From positions 4,694,001-4,758,000 of the forward strand of contig NZ_JALJWV010000001.1 in NCBI RefSeq assembly GCF_024169655.1: DNA of 64,000 bases, in the 5' to 3' direction. The translations under genes were made by a program, and so were the position numbers. This DNA is from Pseudomonas marginalis (GTDB lineage Bacteria; Pseudomonadota; Gammaproteobacteria; Pseudomonadales; Pseudomonadaceae). Below, piece by piece: positions 8,823 through 16,644 of this stretch. The notes beneath the pieces were generated by a model, which saw nothing but the letters and a program-made list of their open reading frames with translations, was not told the origin of the DNA and made no database searches. Position 1 is the stretch's first letter. Each line of letters starts with the position of its first letter.

Positions 8823-9769
8823 GCCGCCTCCAGGTAGGAACTGTAGATGGCGTCGCCCAACTGGCGGACCAAGGGAATAAAGTCGGTCAGCCAGGCGTGC
8901 AGGCCTTCCTCGAGGATTTCGTCGATCGCGGTAAAGCGCAGGCGTGCGTCCATTTCGGCGGCCAGGCGCTGGGCCGGGCGGCCGTTGAGGCCGGGCAGGC
9001 TGGCGAGGATCTGGTCGATCTCTTCGCTGCAGGCCCGCAACGAGCGCGGTACATCGGCACGCAACAGCAACAGCTCCGCCACTTGCCGGGCGCCGGGGGC
9101 GTCGCGGTAGATTTCAGTGTAGGCCTCGAACGACGACAACGCGCGCAACAAGGCACTCCACTGGTAGTACGCGTGGGCCGTGCCATCGCTGACCGCTTCG
9201 GCCTGGTCGCCGGCCATTTCATAGCGCGCATCCAGCAGGCGCAGGGTGTTGTCGGCGCGCTCGATGAACGTGCCCAGGCGGATAAAGCGGAAGGCATCGT
9301 TGCGCATGATGGTGCCGTAGGTCGCCCCACGAAACAGGTGCGAACGCTCCTTGACCCACTCACAGAACCGGCTCATGCCGTAGCGGCTCAAGCCCTGCTG
9401 GGCGATATCGCGGATATCCAGCCAGGTGGCGTTGATGTTTTCCCACATGTCGGCGGTGATTCGCCCACGCACGGCATGGGCACTCGCCCGCGCAGCGCCG
9501 AGGCAACTGTAGATGCTCGCCGGGTTGGCCGCGTCCAGCGCGAAAAAGTGCAGCAGGCGCTCGGCGTGCAGCTCACCGTGTCGCGCGTGATAGTCGTCCA
9601 GCGTGCCGGTGATCAGCAACGGCATGGCCAGTTCATGCAGGCCGTCGCCGCGCCCGTCCTGGGGCATCAGCGACAGCGAATAGCTGACGTCGAGCATGCG
9701 CGCGAGGTTTTCCGCACGTTCCAGGTAGCGCGACATCCAGTACAAATCCGAGGCAGTTCTACTCAACAT
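8819..9769 (-). CDS. Alpha-E domain protein (DUF403)
   Basis: An alpha-helical protein of 316 residues with the alpha-E signature: the N-terminal MLSRTASDLYWMSRYLERAE block, then repeated helices with conserved Arg and Glu (RADNTLRLLDARYEM and similar). Its biochemical activity is unknown. It nearly always occurs beside circularly permuted ATP-grasp and transglutaminase genes, as here. I chose the ATG at 9769, preceded by GAGGA, over an in-frame TTG five codons earlier. The 5' end overlaps the end of the ATP-grasp gene by no more than the start region, and the 3' end overlaps the transglutaminase gene by four bases, so the operon is tightly packed. Confidence 0.9.
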   Translation of the reverse strand: MLSRTASDLYWMSRYLERAENLARMLDVSYSLSLMPQDGRGDGLHELAMPLLITGTLDDYHARHGELHAERLLHFFALDAANPASIYSCLGAARASAHAVRGRITADMWENINATWLDIRDIAQQGLSRYGMSRFCEWVKERSHLFRGATYGTIMRNDAFRFIRLGTFIERADNTLRLLDARYEMAGDQAEAVSDGTAHAYYQWSALLRALSSFEAYTEIYRDAPGARQVAELLLLRADVPRSLRACSEEIDQILASLPGLNGRPAQRLAAEMDARLRFTAIDEILEEGLHAWLTDFIPLVRQLGDAIYSSYLEAA

Positions 9770-9773
9770 GGCA

Positions 9774-11183
9774 TCAGTCCTCAACCACCCAAGTGTCTTT
9801 GGTGCCGCCGCCCTGGGACGAGTTGACCACCAGCGAGCCTTCGCGCAAGGCCACGCGGGTCAGGCCGCCGGGCACCACACGGGTTTCCTTGCCGGACAAC
9901 ACGAACGGGCGCAGGTCGATATGGCGCGGGGCGATACCGTTTTCGACAAAGGTCGGGCAGGTGGATAAACACAGGGTCGGCTGTGCGATATAGGCGTGGG
10001 GCTTGGCCTTGATACGGGCGCGGAAGGCTTCGATTTCCGCCGCGCTGGAGGCCGGACCGACGAGCATGCCGTAGCCGCCGGAGCCTTGGGTTTCCTTGAC
10101 CACCAGGTGCGGCAGGTTAGCCAGTACGTGGGACAGTTCGTCGGGCTTACGGCATTGGAAGGTCGGAACGTTCTTCAGAATCGGTTCTTCATCCAGGTAA
10201 AAACGGATCATCTCGGTGACAAAGGGATACACCGACTTGTCATCCGCCACCCCGGTGCCGATCGCGTTGGCCAACACCACGTTGCCCGAACGATAGGCGG
10301 CAAGCAGGCCGGGGACGCCGAGCATGGAGTCCGGGTTGAAGGCCAGCGGGTCGAGAAATGCATCGTCGAGGCGCCGATAGATCACATCCACGGCCTTGGG
10401 ACCGTCGGTGGTGCGCATGAATACGCGGTCATCGCGCACGAACAGGTCGGCGCCCTCCACCAGTTCCACGCCCATTTCCCGGGCGAGGAAGGCATGCTCA
10501 AAGAACGCACTGTTGAAACGCCCGGGAGTCAGCACCACCACACTCGGGTTATCCAGGGGGCTCGAGCTTTTCAGGGTGTCGAGCAGCAAATTGGGGTAGT
10601 GGTCGATCGGCGCGATACGCTGGGCCGCGAACAGCTCGGGGAACAGGCGCATCATCATCTTGCGGTCTTCGAGCATGTAGCTGACGCCGCTCGGGGTCCG
10701 CAGGTTGTCCTCCAGCACGTAGTAGGTGCCGTCGCCATCGCGAACGAGATCGACGCCGGAGACGTGGGAATACAGATCGCGGTGCAGATTCAAGCCCTGC
10801 ATGGCCAACTGATATTGCTCGTTGGCCAGCACCTGTTCGGCGGGGATGATCCCAGCCTTGATGATGCGTTGTTCATGGTAGAGGTCGGCGAGAAACATGT
10901 TCAGCGCCTTGACCCGCTGAATGCAGCCACGTTCGACAATCCGCCATTCACTCGCCGGAATGCTGCGCGGGATGGTGTCGAAGGGAATCAAGCGCTCGGT
11001 GCCCTGTTCATCCCCGTAAAGGGTGAAGGTGATCCCGGCGCGGTGAAACAGCAAATCGGCTTCGCGCCGGCGCTGGGCCAGCAATTCAGCAGGGGTTTCA
11101 GCCAACCAGCGGGCGAACTCGCGGTAATGGGGGCGAACCTGCCCTGCCCCATCGTACATTTCGTCGTAATAAGTGCGGATCAT
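9774..11183 (-). CDS. Circularly permuted type 2 ATP-grasp protein (DUF404/DUF407)
   Basis: The first gene of a three-gene operon; 469 residues, normal for the family. ATP-grasp enzymes form amide bonds by activating a carboxylate with ATP; the circularly permuted group is predicted to be a peptide ligase, substrate unknown. Recognisable blocks are LEDNLRTPSGVSYMLEDR, VYPFVTEMIRFYLDEEPIL, VVKETQGSGGYGMLVGP (nucleotide-binding loop), HIDLRPFVLSG and the terminal NSSQGGGTKDTWV. The ATG is preceded by AAGGAG. A near-consensus sigma-54 promoter lies about 40 bases upstream and an NtrC-type palindrome about 110 bases upstream, which points to induction under nitrogen limitation. Confidence 0.92.
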   Translation of the reverse strand: MIRTYYDEMYDGAGQVRPHYREFARWLAETPAELLAQRRREADLLFHRAGITFTLYGDEQGTERLIPFDTIPRSIPASEWRIVERGCIQRVKALNMFLADLYHEQRIIKAGIIPAEQVLANEQYQLAMQGLNLHRDLYSHVSGVDLVRDGDGTYYVLEDNLRTPSGVSYMLEDRKMMMRLFPELFAAQRIAPIDHYPNLLLDTLKSSSPLDNPSVVVLTPGRFNSAFFEHAFLAREMGVELVEGADLFVRDDRVFMRTTDGPKAVDVIYRRLDDAFLDPLAFNPDSMLGVPGLLAAYRSGNVVLANAIGTGVADDKSVYPFVTEMIRFYLDEEPILKNVPTFQCRKPDELSHVLANLPHLVVKETQGSGGYGMLVGPASSAAEIEAFRARIKAKPHAYIAQPTLCLSTCPTFVENGIAPRHIDLRPFVLSGKETRVVPGGLTRVALREGSLVVNSSQGGGTKDTWVVED

Positions 11184-11218
11184 GCCGTACTCCTTGTCAC
11201 CCGGACGCGAGAATCATC

Positions 11219-11233
11219 GCAAGGCCCGTGCCA
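11219..11233 (-). promoter_or_regulatory. Sigma-54 (RpoN) promoter of the ATP-grasp operon
   Basis: Read on the minus strand, the -24/-12 element is TGGCACG-GGCC-TTGC. It matches the consensus TGGCACG-N4-TTGC at every defined base with the required GG-N10-GC spacing. The predicted transcription start near 11207 gives a 5' leader of about 24 bases that includes the AAGGAG ribosome site. An NtrC-like site is centred about 86 bases upstream of that start. Confidence 0.8.
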
Positions 11234-11283
11234 GCGGCATAAACACTTAAAAATCAGTGAGTTAAATAATAACGGACAGCTAA

Positions 11284-11302
11284 GCGCACCATCCTGGTGC
11301 GC
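11284..11302. promoter_or_regulatory. NtrC-type enhancer palindrome upstream of the sigma-54 promoter
   Basis: A perfect inverted repeat with 8-bp arms, GCGCACCA and TGGTGCGC, separated by TCC. It contains GCACC-N5-GGTGC, the core of the established enterobacterial NtrC consensus. Its centre lies about 86 bp upstream of the predicted sigma-54 start, at normal enhancer distance. An AT-rich stretch lies between them and might bind IHF. It is not followed by a T-run in either direction, so it is not a terminator. Confidence 0.65.
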
Positions 11303-11439
11303 AGAATGCCCAGCGTCCGGCCGCACGCTTCATCACAATGCGGGCTTTGACTATCAACAGCATAGCCAGAGTTGATTTCACTGCCCGGCCACCGTTGCGG
11401 ATAATCGCCACCATCTGCTGAACAGGACCCGTCCTACAG

Positions 11440-11536
11440 CCCAATCCATCGCGCAATCGGTACCGTGTGCCCTCGTGTACCGACCGACTCCTCCGGTCTT
11501 CCCTTTCGGCCACCCTGCTCGGGTGGCTTTTTTTTG
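11440..11536 (+). ncRNA. Candidate small RNA ending in a strong terminator
   Basis: A rightward rho-independent terminator (stem GCCACCC / GGGTGGC at 11509-11527 plus eight T) lies in a 448-base region with no rightward gene, so it must end some transcript. Just upstream are a 7-bp stem, TCGGTAC / GTACCGA (11457-11483), and an alternative stem GACCG / CGGTC (11482-11498), followed by a pyrimidine-rich linker. This is the layout of a Hfq-type sRNA. The 5' end is unknown because I found no convincing -35/-10 pair, and I do not recognise the sequence. The rest of 11303-11439 shows nothing clear. Confidence 0.45.
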
Positions 11537-11631
11537 CCTGAAAATACAGCGCAAGTTTCGCCCGCTTTCAGACGCCACAAACAAAATCGGCCGACCCAAA
11601 GGTCAGCCGATACGCTGTGTTTCTCATACTG

Positions 11632-11973
11632 CTACATGGGTAACCCACGCACCTCCTGCTTGACGCCCCATCCTTCGATGATCCCGCCCAGCGGCTCGAC
11701 CACCGCTTCAAAGTCTTGCTCGAAGTCTCCTATGCCGTCGTAGGTTGCAAACATGATCTTGCTCAGTTCCAAGTACCAGGCGCCATCGTCGCGCGCGCTG
11801 ACCTGGGCATTCAGGGATTCGCCACGAAATCGACCCGCAGCCCTGCGCGCCCGTTCCTCGTCCGGGAAAATGGCGTAGAACTCGATGGGGTGGAACCGTG
11901 AAAAATCGAAGCCGCCCTCTTTCATGCGGCGCAGAACGTTGGTGCTGATGTCTTCTTGATAGGCTGTGCTCAT
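11632..11973 (-). CDS. RraB-family (ribonuclease E inhibitor B-like) protein
   Basis: A small cytoplasmic protein of 113 residues whose central part (FHPIEFYAIFPDEERARRAAGRF, then ALVSARDDGAWYLEL-like text and a C-terminal acidic segment with GDFEQDFEAVVEPLGG) fits the RraB fold. In E. coli, RraB binds RNase E and changes which RNAs it cuts. Here rne itself lies in the window at 52.4 kb, far away. RraB-domain proteins are diverse and many have unknown partners, so RNase E inhibition is inference. It stands alone. The candidate sRNA points toward its 3' end and ends about 95 bases from it. Confidence 0.72.
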   Translation of the reverse strand: MSTAYQEDISTNVLRRMKEGGFDFSRFHPIEFYAIFPDEERARRAAGRFRGESLNAQVSARDDGAWYLELSKIMFATYDGIGDFEQDFEAVVEPLGGIIEGWGVKQEVRGLPM

Positions 11974-12185
11974 GAAACGTCCTCCTCAAACCGATGGATA
12001 GACTTTCCGTGCTTCCCTAGCCGGCGCCGTACTGGCGCGGGGGCTACGACAATGACATCACCGCTGGAAAACAAGCATGTAGCTGACAAGACCAGACCTT
12101 AGCGATTCATTCGCTGATCTCACTTGCAGAGTAGCGCGAAGCTATCACCTCCACCAGAGGCGCTTGAATGGCAGACAGGGAATGT

Positions 12186-12422
12186 TCAGGCGGCGGGAGA
12201 GATGTCGAGGATCTGGATACTGTTCTGGTCTTTGAGAATCTTGACCGTCGGCTCGGGTTTGCGGCCGTCCAGATCATTGAGGTCCAGTTCGGCGGCCACC
12301 GGCACCAGCTTGTTGCGAATCATGTGTGCCGCATCCTCGAGGCTCGGCTTGCGCTCGCAGGCGAATCGCTCCACGGACTGCACGCCGTGATCATCAACGA
12401 AGGTAATCTGCCAATTTTGCAT
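12186..12422 (-). CDS. Conserved hypothetical protein, 78 residues
   Basis: I do not recognise the family. The product is small, soluble and mixed charge (MQNWQITFVDDHG at the start, then ERFACERKPSLEDAA and a lysine/aspartate-rich C-terminus), with no signal peptide or membrane segment. The start is well supported by GAGGAG seven bases before the ATG. A hairpin (AAAGCCC / GGGCTTT, 12437-12457) lies just upstream and probably ends transcription of the START-domain gene. It is probably transcribed separately from both neighbours. Confidence 0.7.
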   Translation of the reverse strand: MQNWQITFVDDHGVQSVERFACERKPSLEDAAHMIRNKLVPVAAELDLNDLDGRKPEPTVKILKDQNSIQILDISPAA

Positions 12423-12436
12423 CGGTGCCTCCTCGA

Positions 12437-12502
12437 TAAAGCCCGCGTGTGGGCTTACCTCTATCTGGACCTTGAGGGCTCGCTAAACGTTCCACTCAAG
12501 GT
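12437..12502 (-). terminator. Hairpins downstream of the START-domain gene
   Basis: On the minus strand two hairpins follow the gene at 12526. The first is an inverted repeat CCTTGAG-type stem (ACCTTGAG at 12469-12476 with CTCAAGGT at 12495-12502). The second is AAGCCC / GGGCTT (12437-12457) with a weak T-run. The second is the more likely terminator. Both precede the small gene at 12422. Confidence 0.45.
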
Positions 12503-12525
12503 CGCAGGCACCGGATCAACCGCGC

Positions 12526-13131
12526 TTACTTCTCAGCGCGTTCCTTCAGGGCTTTCAAGGTGTTGAACGGGGCGTCCACCACAAACTTGTTGGCCAACCA
12601 CGAGGGCACGCTGCCGCCTGGCTCGGTGTGTACCTGGTAGGTCACTTCGGTTTCATTGGCACCTTTAGGCACCAGTTTCCAGTAGCCTTCGACCTGGGCA
12701 ACGCGCACGTAGCCCTTCACTTCCGGCTGATAGGTCGGCACTTCCAGCAGGGTGCGGGTCACGCTGCCATCGGCGGCCTTGGCCGTGGTGATTTCCAGGA
12801 TCGAATCGCGGTCGGTCACCGGGAACGGTGCCTTGAATTGGGTGTAGGTCCAGCTCTTGACGCCCTCCTGCTTGAGCAGTTTTTGCGACTTGCAGTCATG
12901 AATCCAGGCGCAGGCACCGACCGCATCTTCCTGCAAGGCCTCGATCTTGGCCACGGGTGCCTTGATCACTGTCACACCGCGATACGCCTTGTACTTGGAA
13001 CCGGCGACTTCGCTCAGCGACACCTTGATCCCGTCTTCATCCTTGGCGACTTGCCAATCCTCAGCCTGAGCAGTGGCAGCAAACAACACCGTAAAACCGC
13101 ACAACACAGCCATTCGTTTCAGCGAACCCAT
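12526..13131 (-). CDS. Exported START-domain lipid-binding-like protein
   Basis: A 201-residue protein with a signal peptide (residues 1-23, ending ATAQA) and a START/StAR-related fold: DWQVAKDEDGIKVSLSEV, the central DRDSILEI block and the C-terminal helix WLANKFVVDAPFNTLKALKERA. START domains have a deep hydrophobic pocket that binds sterols or phospholipids. In pseudomonads these periplasmic members are of unknown ligand. Two Cys (in GACAWIHDC) may form a disulfide. It has its own neighbourhood of small unlinked genes, and probable terminator hairpins follow it. Function in lipid handling is inference from the fold. Confidence 0.82.
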   Translation of the reverse strand: MGSLKRMAVLCGFTVLFAATAQAEDWQVAKDEDGIKVSLSEVAGSKYKAYRGVTVIKAPVAKIEALQEDAVGACAWIHDCKSQKLLKQEGVKSWTYTQFKAPFPVTDRDSILEITTAKAADGSVTRTLLEVPTYQPEVKGYVRVAQVEGYWKLVPKGANETEVTYQVHTEPGGSVPSWLANKFVVDAPFNTLKALKERAEK

Positions 13132-13171
13132 TGTTGTATTCCTTATTGTTGAAGTTCCGATAGTAAAGCCA

Positions 13172-13426
13172 TCAAGCCGCCGTCATCTGCTCCCACCAGC
13201 CGATCAACCTGATCGCATCGGCCTGGTCGGTGCCGCAGACCTCGATATCCGCCTTGAAATCACTGCACACCGCCGGCCGTTCCGGTTGCCCGAACAACTG
13301 GCATAAGTGTTCGACCGACAGGTGCAGACAGCGTTCGCCCGCGGGTTTGCCCTGGGGCATTCCCGGCAGCGGTGAACTGATGGAGGGGGCGATGCAGCAA
13401 GCGCCACAGCCTTCACGGCATTTCAT
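13172..13426 (-). CDS. YkgJ-family cysteine cluster protein
   Basis: An 84-residue cytoplasmic protein with the Cys pattern of the YkgJ/UPF0153 family: CREGCGACC at the N-terminus, then CLHL, LCQLF and further Cys in VCSDF and VCGTD. Members are thought to bind zinc or an iron-sulfur cluster; no function is established. Its length is complete for the short form found in pseudomonads. It lies 40 bases upstream of the START-domain gene in the same direction, so co-transcription is possible. I see no promoter motif worth naming. Confidence 0.85.
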   Translation of the reverse strand: MKCREGCGACCIAPSISSPLPGMPQGKPAGERCLHLSVEHLCQLFGQPERPAVCSDFKADIEVCGTDQADAIRLIGWWEQMTAA

Positions 13427-13588
13427 GACCAGCAGGTCCTCGACGGCTCAATAGGGATGGCCGGGCTAGAGTACGCCCTTAAACAGCCGTTTTAAAATGG
13501 TCTAACAGGGGTTTTTCGCAGAAAACAAAAGTGACTGACCAGTCTGCGACAGATGGTCGAGTGTCGACGTCACCTGCGTAGGAAAAGT

Positions 13589-14080
13589 TTATTGCTTGAA
13601 TTCGAAATCCAGCGCCGCGCCTTCCACGTCTCGCCGTTCTTCGTTGCGCAGTTGCAGCCTCATCTCATTGCTGAGCAGGCGGCCGTTGATCTGGAATGCA
13701 CTGTTGTCAGACGGCTTCTCGCCAAACATTGGCGGCAACAACGGTACGTTTTTGGGCGCGGGCATGCTGCCGATGGGCTGCAAGTGCCTGACCATGTCGG
13801 AGGGCAGGGACAAATCCAACTGTGCCGGTGGCAATTGGGTCTGGGCCACTTCGTGGGCGGACTTGGACTTGCTCGCAATCGGCGCGCGTTTTTTTACCGG
13901 CGTGTTTTTTTTGTTCGTGGCCGAGACTTTTTTGGCCGGGGTCGGTTTTTTTGCGGGCGTTTTCTGCTCGGTGCTCGCGGCCGGGGCGGGGTTGACCACA
14001 GGCGTTGCCGCCAGCGTGGCGCCGACATTACTCAGGCTGAACAGGCTAATCACTAAAACAGCGCGAAAAATAGAAGTCAT
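13589..14080 (-). CDS. Exported Lys/Pro/Ala-rich hypothetical protein
   Basis: A 163-residue secreted protein of unknown function. Starting at the ATG at 14080 gives a signal peptide (MTSIFRAVLVISLFSLSNV.. ATLAA); the frame is open 20 codons further up but without sense. The mature N-terminus is a low-complexity, strongly basic linker (repeats of KKPTPAKK and TNKKNTPVKKR type). It is followed by a conserved-looking globular tail with LPPMFGEKPSDNSAFQINGRLLSNEMRLQLRN. The basic linker suggests binding to an acidic polymer such as LPS, DNA or teichoic-like material, but that is speculation. Such genes are often mis-annotated as initiation factor 2 because of the Lys/Ala/Pro repeats. Confidence 0.7.
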   Translation of the reverse strand: MTSIFRAVLVISLFSLSNVGATLAATPVVNPAPAASTEQKTPAKKPTPAKKVSATNKKNTPVKKRAPIASKSKSAHEVAQTQLPPAQLDLSLPSDMVRHLQPIGSMPAPKNVPLLPPMFGEKPSDNSAFQINGRLLSNEMRLQLRNEERRDVEGAALDFEFKQ

Positions 14081-14184
14081 ATTGCCAACAGCATTAACGG
14101 CAGAGGGCCATATGCTCGCTTGTTGAGGGCAGCATGACAAGCGCGGTGATCAGCCAGCTATCAGAGTTGTCTGATTGGCGAACC

Positions 14185-15624
14185 TCAAAAACCGGCGGCG
14201 GTTTCCTGGCATAACTGACTGGCGAGCATCCCCAAGGTCATCAGCGCCCGCTCTGCCTCGCGGTTCCACGGCGTGCCGCAGTTAAGACGAATACAGTGGT
14301 TGAACTGTTCCGTATTACTGAAGATCAACCCCGGTGCGATGCTGATGCCCTGTTGCAATGCACGCACATGCAGTTCCTGGGTATTGACCCGCCCCGGCAA
14401 ACTGACCCACAGGATAAAACCGCCGGTCGGACGGGTCATCTGGGTGCCTTCGGGGAAATACTGCTGAACCGCCAGTTGGAAAGCACTGAGGTTCTTGCGA
14501 TATTCCTGGCGGATGTAACGCAGGTGCCGATCGTAACCGCCGTTCTCCAGGTACGCGGCGACGCCCATCTGGGTGACGCTGCACGCCGAATGGGTGCTGA
14601 ACATCTGCAAGCGCTGGATTTCCTGCTGATACTTACCGGCGATCATCCAGCCAATGCGCACGCCGGGTGACAAGGTTTTGGAAAAGCTCGAGCAATAAAT
14701 CACGCGATCAAGGCGATCGTAGGCTTTCAGGGCTTTGGTGCGACCCAGCTCGAACATCAGTTCGCCGTAGATATCGTCTTCGACGATCTGGATATCGAAA
14801 TCCGACGCCAGGCGCAGCAATTGTTTCTGCCGTTCCTCGGGCATGGTGCCGCCCAACGGGTTGCTCAGGCGCGTGGTCAACACCAGGGCCTTGATCGACC
14901 ACTGATTGGCGGCCAATTGCAGGGCTTCAAGGCTCATACCGGTGGCGGGGTCACTGGGGATCTCTATGACCTTGAGGCCCAGCAGGTCCGCCAACTGCAG
15001 CAAGCCGTAATAGGTGGGTGACTCGGCGGCGATCAGGTCGCCCGGCCGCGTCAGCACCCGCAGCGACATCTGTAACGCATCGACACAGCCGTGGGTGATC
15101 ACCACTTCGGAAGGGTCCACCACCACACCGGCATCGCGCATGCGGATCGCCACTTGGCGGCGCAACGGCTCGAAGCCGGGGCTGAACATGTAGCTGAATG
15201 CCCGTGGGCTCTGGAAGCGCGTGACCTTGGCCAACTGCTGGTGCAGTGCGCGTACCGGCAAGTAATCCACACTCGGCACGGCCGCGCCCAGCGGGAAGAC
15301 GCCTTCGCGCCGCGACTCCACCAACACTTGCTGAATGATGCTGCTGCGGGTCACCAACCCCGGGCGCTCGACCCGGGCGATATCCGGCGTCGGTGCTGTC
15401 AGCGCCGGTGTCTGGTGTACGTAATACCCGGACTGCGGCCGCGCACGAATCAAGCCCTGATCTTCCAGATTGGCGTAGGCCTGTAACACCGTGGCATGGC
15501 TGACGTTGAGCTGGGAGCTCATCTTGCGCACCGAGGGCACGCGTTCGCCCGGTTGATAGACACCGCGCCGGATATCCTCAGCCAGTTGCTGGGCGATACG
15601 TTGATAAAGCAACAGATTGGTCAT
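14185..15624 (-). CDS. MocR/PdxR-type GntR regulator with aminotransferase-like domain
   Basis: A 479-residue transcription factor with an N-terminal GntR winged helix (residues 5-70: PGERVPSVRKMSSQLNVSHATVLQAY) joined by a linker to a fold-type I aminotransferase domain (residues about 110-470). The PLP-binding lysine is Lys316 in SSFSKTLSPGVRIGW. MocR proteins sense PLP, an amino acid or an aminated intermediate and control nearby genes. Here no partner gene is adjacent: the gene upstream is far off and the OmpA-family gene points the same way. The target is therefore unknown. A degenerate REP-like palindrome at 15785-15810 lies upstream. Confidence 0.9.
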   Translation of the reverse strand: MTNLLLYQRIAQQLAEDIRRGVYQPGERVPSVRKMSSQLNVSHATVLQAYANLEDQGLIRARPQSGYYVHQTPALTAPTPDIARVERPGLVTRSSIIQQVLVESRREGVFPLGAAVPSVDYLPVRALHQQLAKVTRFQSPRAFSYMFSPGFEPLRRQVAIRMRDAGVVVDPSEVVITHGCVDALQMSLRVLTRPGDLIAAESPTYYGLLQLADLLGLKVIEIPSDPATGMSLEALQLAANQWSIKALVLTTRLSNPLGGTMPEERQKQLLRLASDFDIQIVEDDIYGELMFELGRTKALKAYDRLDRVIYCSSFSKTLSPGVRIGWMIAGKYQQEIQRLQMFSTHSACSVTQMGVAAYLENGGYDRHLRYIRQEYRKNLSAFQLAVQQYFPEGTQMTRPTGGFILWVSLPGRVNTQELHVRALQQGISIAPGLIFSNTEQFNHCIRLNCGTPWNREAERALMTLGMLASQLCQETAAGF

Positions 15625-15784
15625 GACGCAGCACTCGATTTCACGGGTATTTTATTTTTGTGTGAAACATACCGGCACAGTTTAGAAGTGTACGGGGACA
15701 GTTGCCACAATAGTCGAGCGCGGGCGGCAGTGATAGAAAAAACTGTAAGGGTGGCCTGAGGAGTTTCGGGTACACCCGAAAAAA

Positions 15785-15810
15785 ATGTGGGAGCAAGCCT
15801 CCTCCCACAT
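15785..15810. repeat. Degenerate REP-like palindrome
   Basis: The sequence ATGTGGGAG...CTCCCACAT is a shortened, imperfect relative of the REPIN elements elsewhere in the window. The two outer arms are nearly fused, with only a few bases of the usual loop left. It lies in the 204-base gap between the OmpA-family gene and the MocR gene, and could also act as a terminator hairpin. Confidence 0.6.
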
Positions 15811-15828
15811 TTTGCTTGCGCCAGGCGC

Positions 15829-16644
15829 CTAGCGGGCGGCCCCGAGCTGGCCTTTTGCGTCAGAGAACACGATCTCTACCCGCCGGTTCTGCGCGCGGCC
15901 GCGCTCGGAGGCGTTGACCTCCACCGGGTACTGGTCGCCATAGCCTTCGACCTGGATGCGTTTTTCGTCGATCCCCAGGTCCACCAGCACATCGGCCACC
16001 GATTGCGCGCGGTCGCGGGACAGTTGGAGGTTTTCCTGCTCGCCGCCGGTGCTGTCGGTGTAACCCTCGATACGCACGATGCGTTTGGGGTTCAGTTGCA
16101 GAAACTGGACGATTTTCAGCACGGTGCGGTTGGCCGAGTTTTTCAATTCGGCTTCGCCGGTGTCGAACAACACGTCGCCCAGGGTCATCACCAAGCCGCG
16201 ATCGGTCTGGGTGGTGGCCAGGCTGGCGATCTGTTCTTCGAGCCATTTGCCTTGCTGCTGCACGCTGATCAGCTTGCTTTCACGCAGGGCCAGTTGCAGT
16301 CGCTGGCGCTCGAGTTCGAGTTTGGCGCCGTGTTCCTGGTTGAGTGCCTGCTCGGTGTGTTCGCGGGCGATCGCGCTGTAGCGCTGGCTGAGGTAAGCGT
16401 AATGCACCACGTCGGCGCCGCTGCCCCAGTAGCTGGACAAGCGATCGGCACGGGCCAGGGACTCTCCGGCGCGGATCACGTCCTTGGGCGCGAAGCGCAG
16501 CACATTGGCGTCTTCCTTGACCTTCTGGAAGTCGCTGCCCGCCTGTTGCAGGGCCTGCTCGCCATTCGGGTGGCTGGCGCAACCGCCCAGGGCCGCGCTG
16601 CCCAGCAGCACGATACAACTCAAACCACGGATCATCGGGCTCAT
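15829..16644 (-). CDS. OmpA-family outer membrane lipoprotein
   Basis: The last gene of a three-gene operon. A lipoprotein signal peptide ends in ALGGC (Cys22). Residues about 30-140 are helical and coiled-coil-like (DUF4398-type, rich in Ala, Gln and Glu). The C-terminus is an OmpA peptidoglycan-binding domain, with RIEGYTDSTGG and LQLSRDRAQSVADVL motifs and the NRRVEIVF end. It should sit in the outer membrane and bind peptidoglycan from the periplasm. Its ATG overlaps the stop of the upstream DUF4398 lipoprotein gene (16641-16644), implying coupled synthesis. Specific role unknown. Confidence 0.88.
   Translation of the reverse strand: MSPMIRGLSCIVLLGSAALGGCASHPNGEQALQQAGSDFQKVKEDANVLRFAPKDVIRAGESLARADRLSSYWGSGADVVHYAYLSQRYSAIAREHTEQALNQEHGAKLELERQRLQLALRESKLISVQQQGKWLEEQIASLATTQTDRGLVMTLGDVLFDTGEAELKNSANRTVLKIVQFLQLNPKRIVRIEGYTDSTGGEQENLQLSRDRAQSVADVLVDLGIDEKRIQVEGYGDQYPVEVNASERGRAQNRRVEIVFSDAKGQLGAAR

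Noticed and set aside
11295..11310. Possible rightward sigma-54 element overlapping the NtrC-type palindrome
   Set aside because: It has GG-N10-GC spacing by chance but lacks the TTGC box; the palindrome and the leftward element explain the region better.
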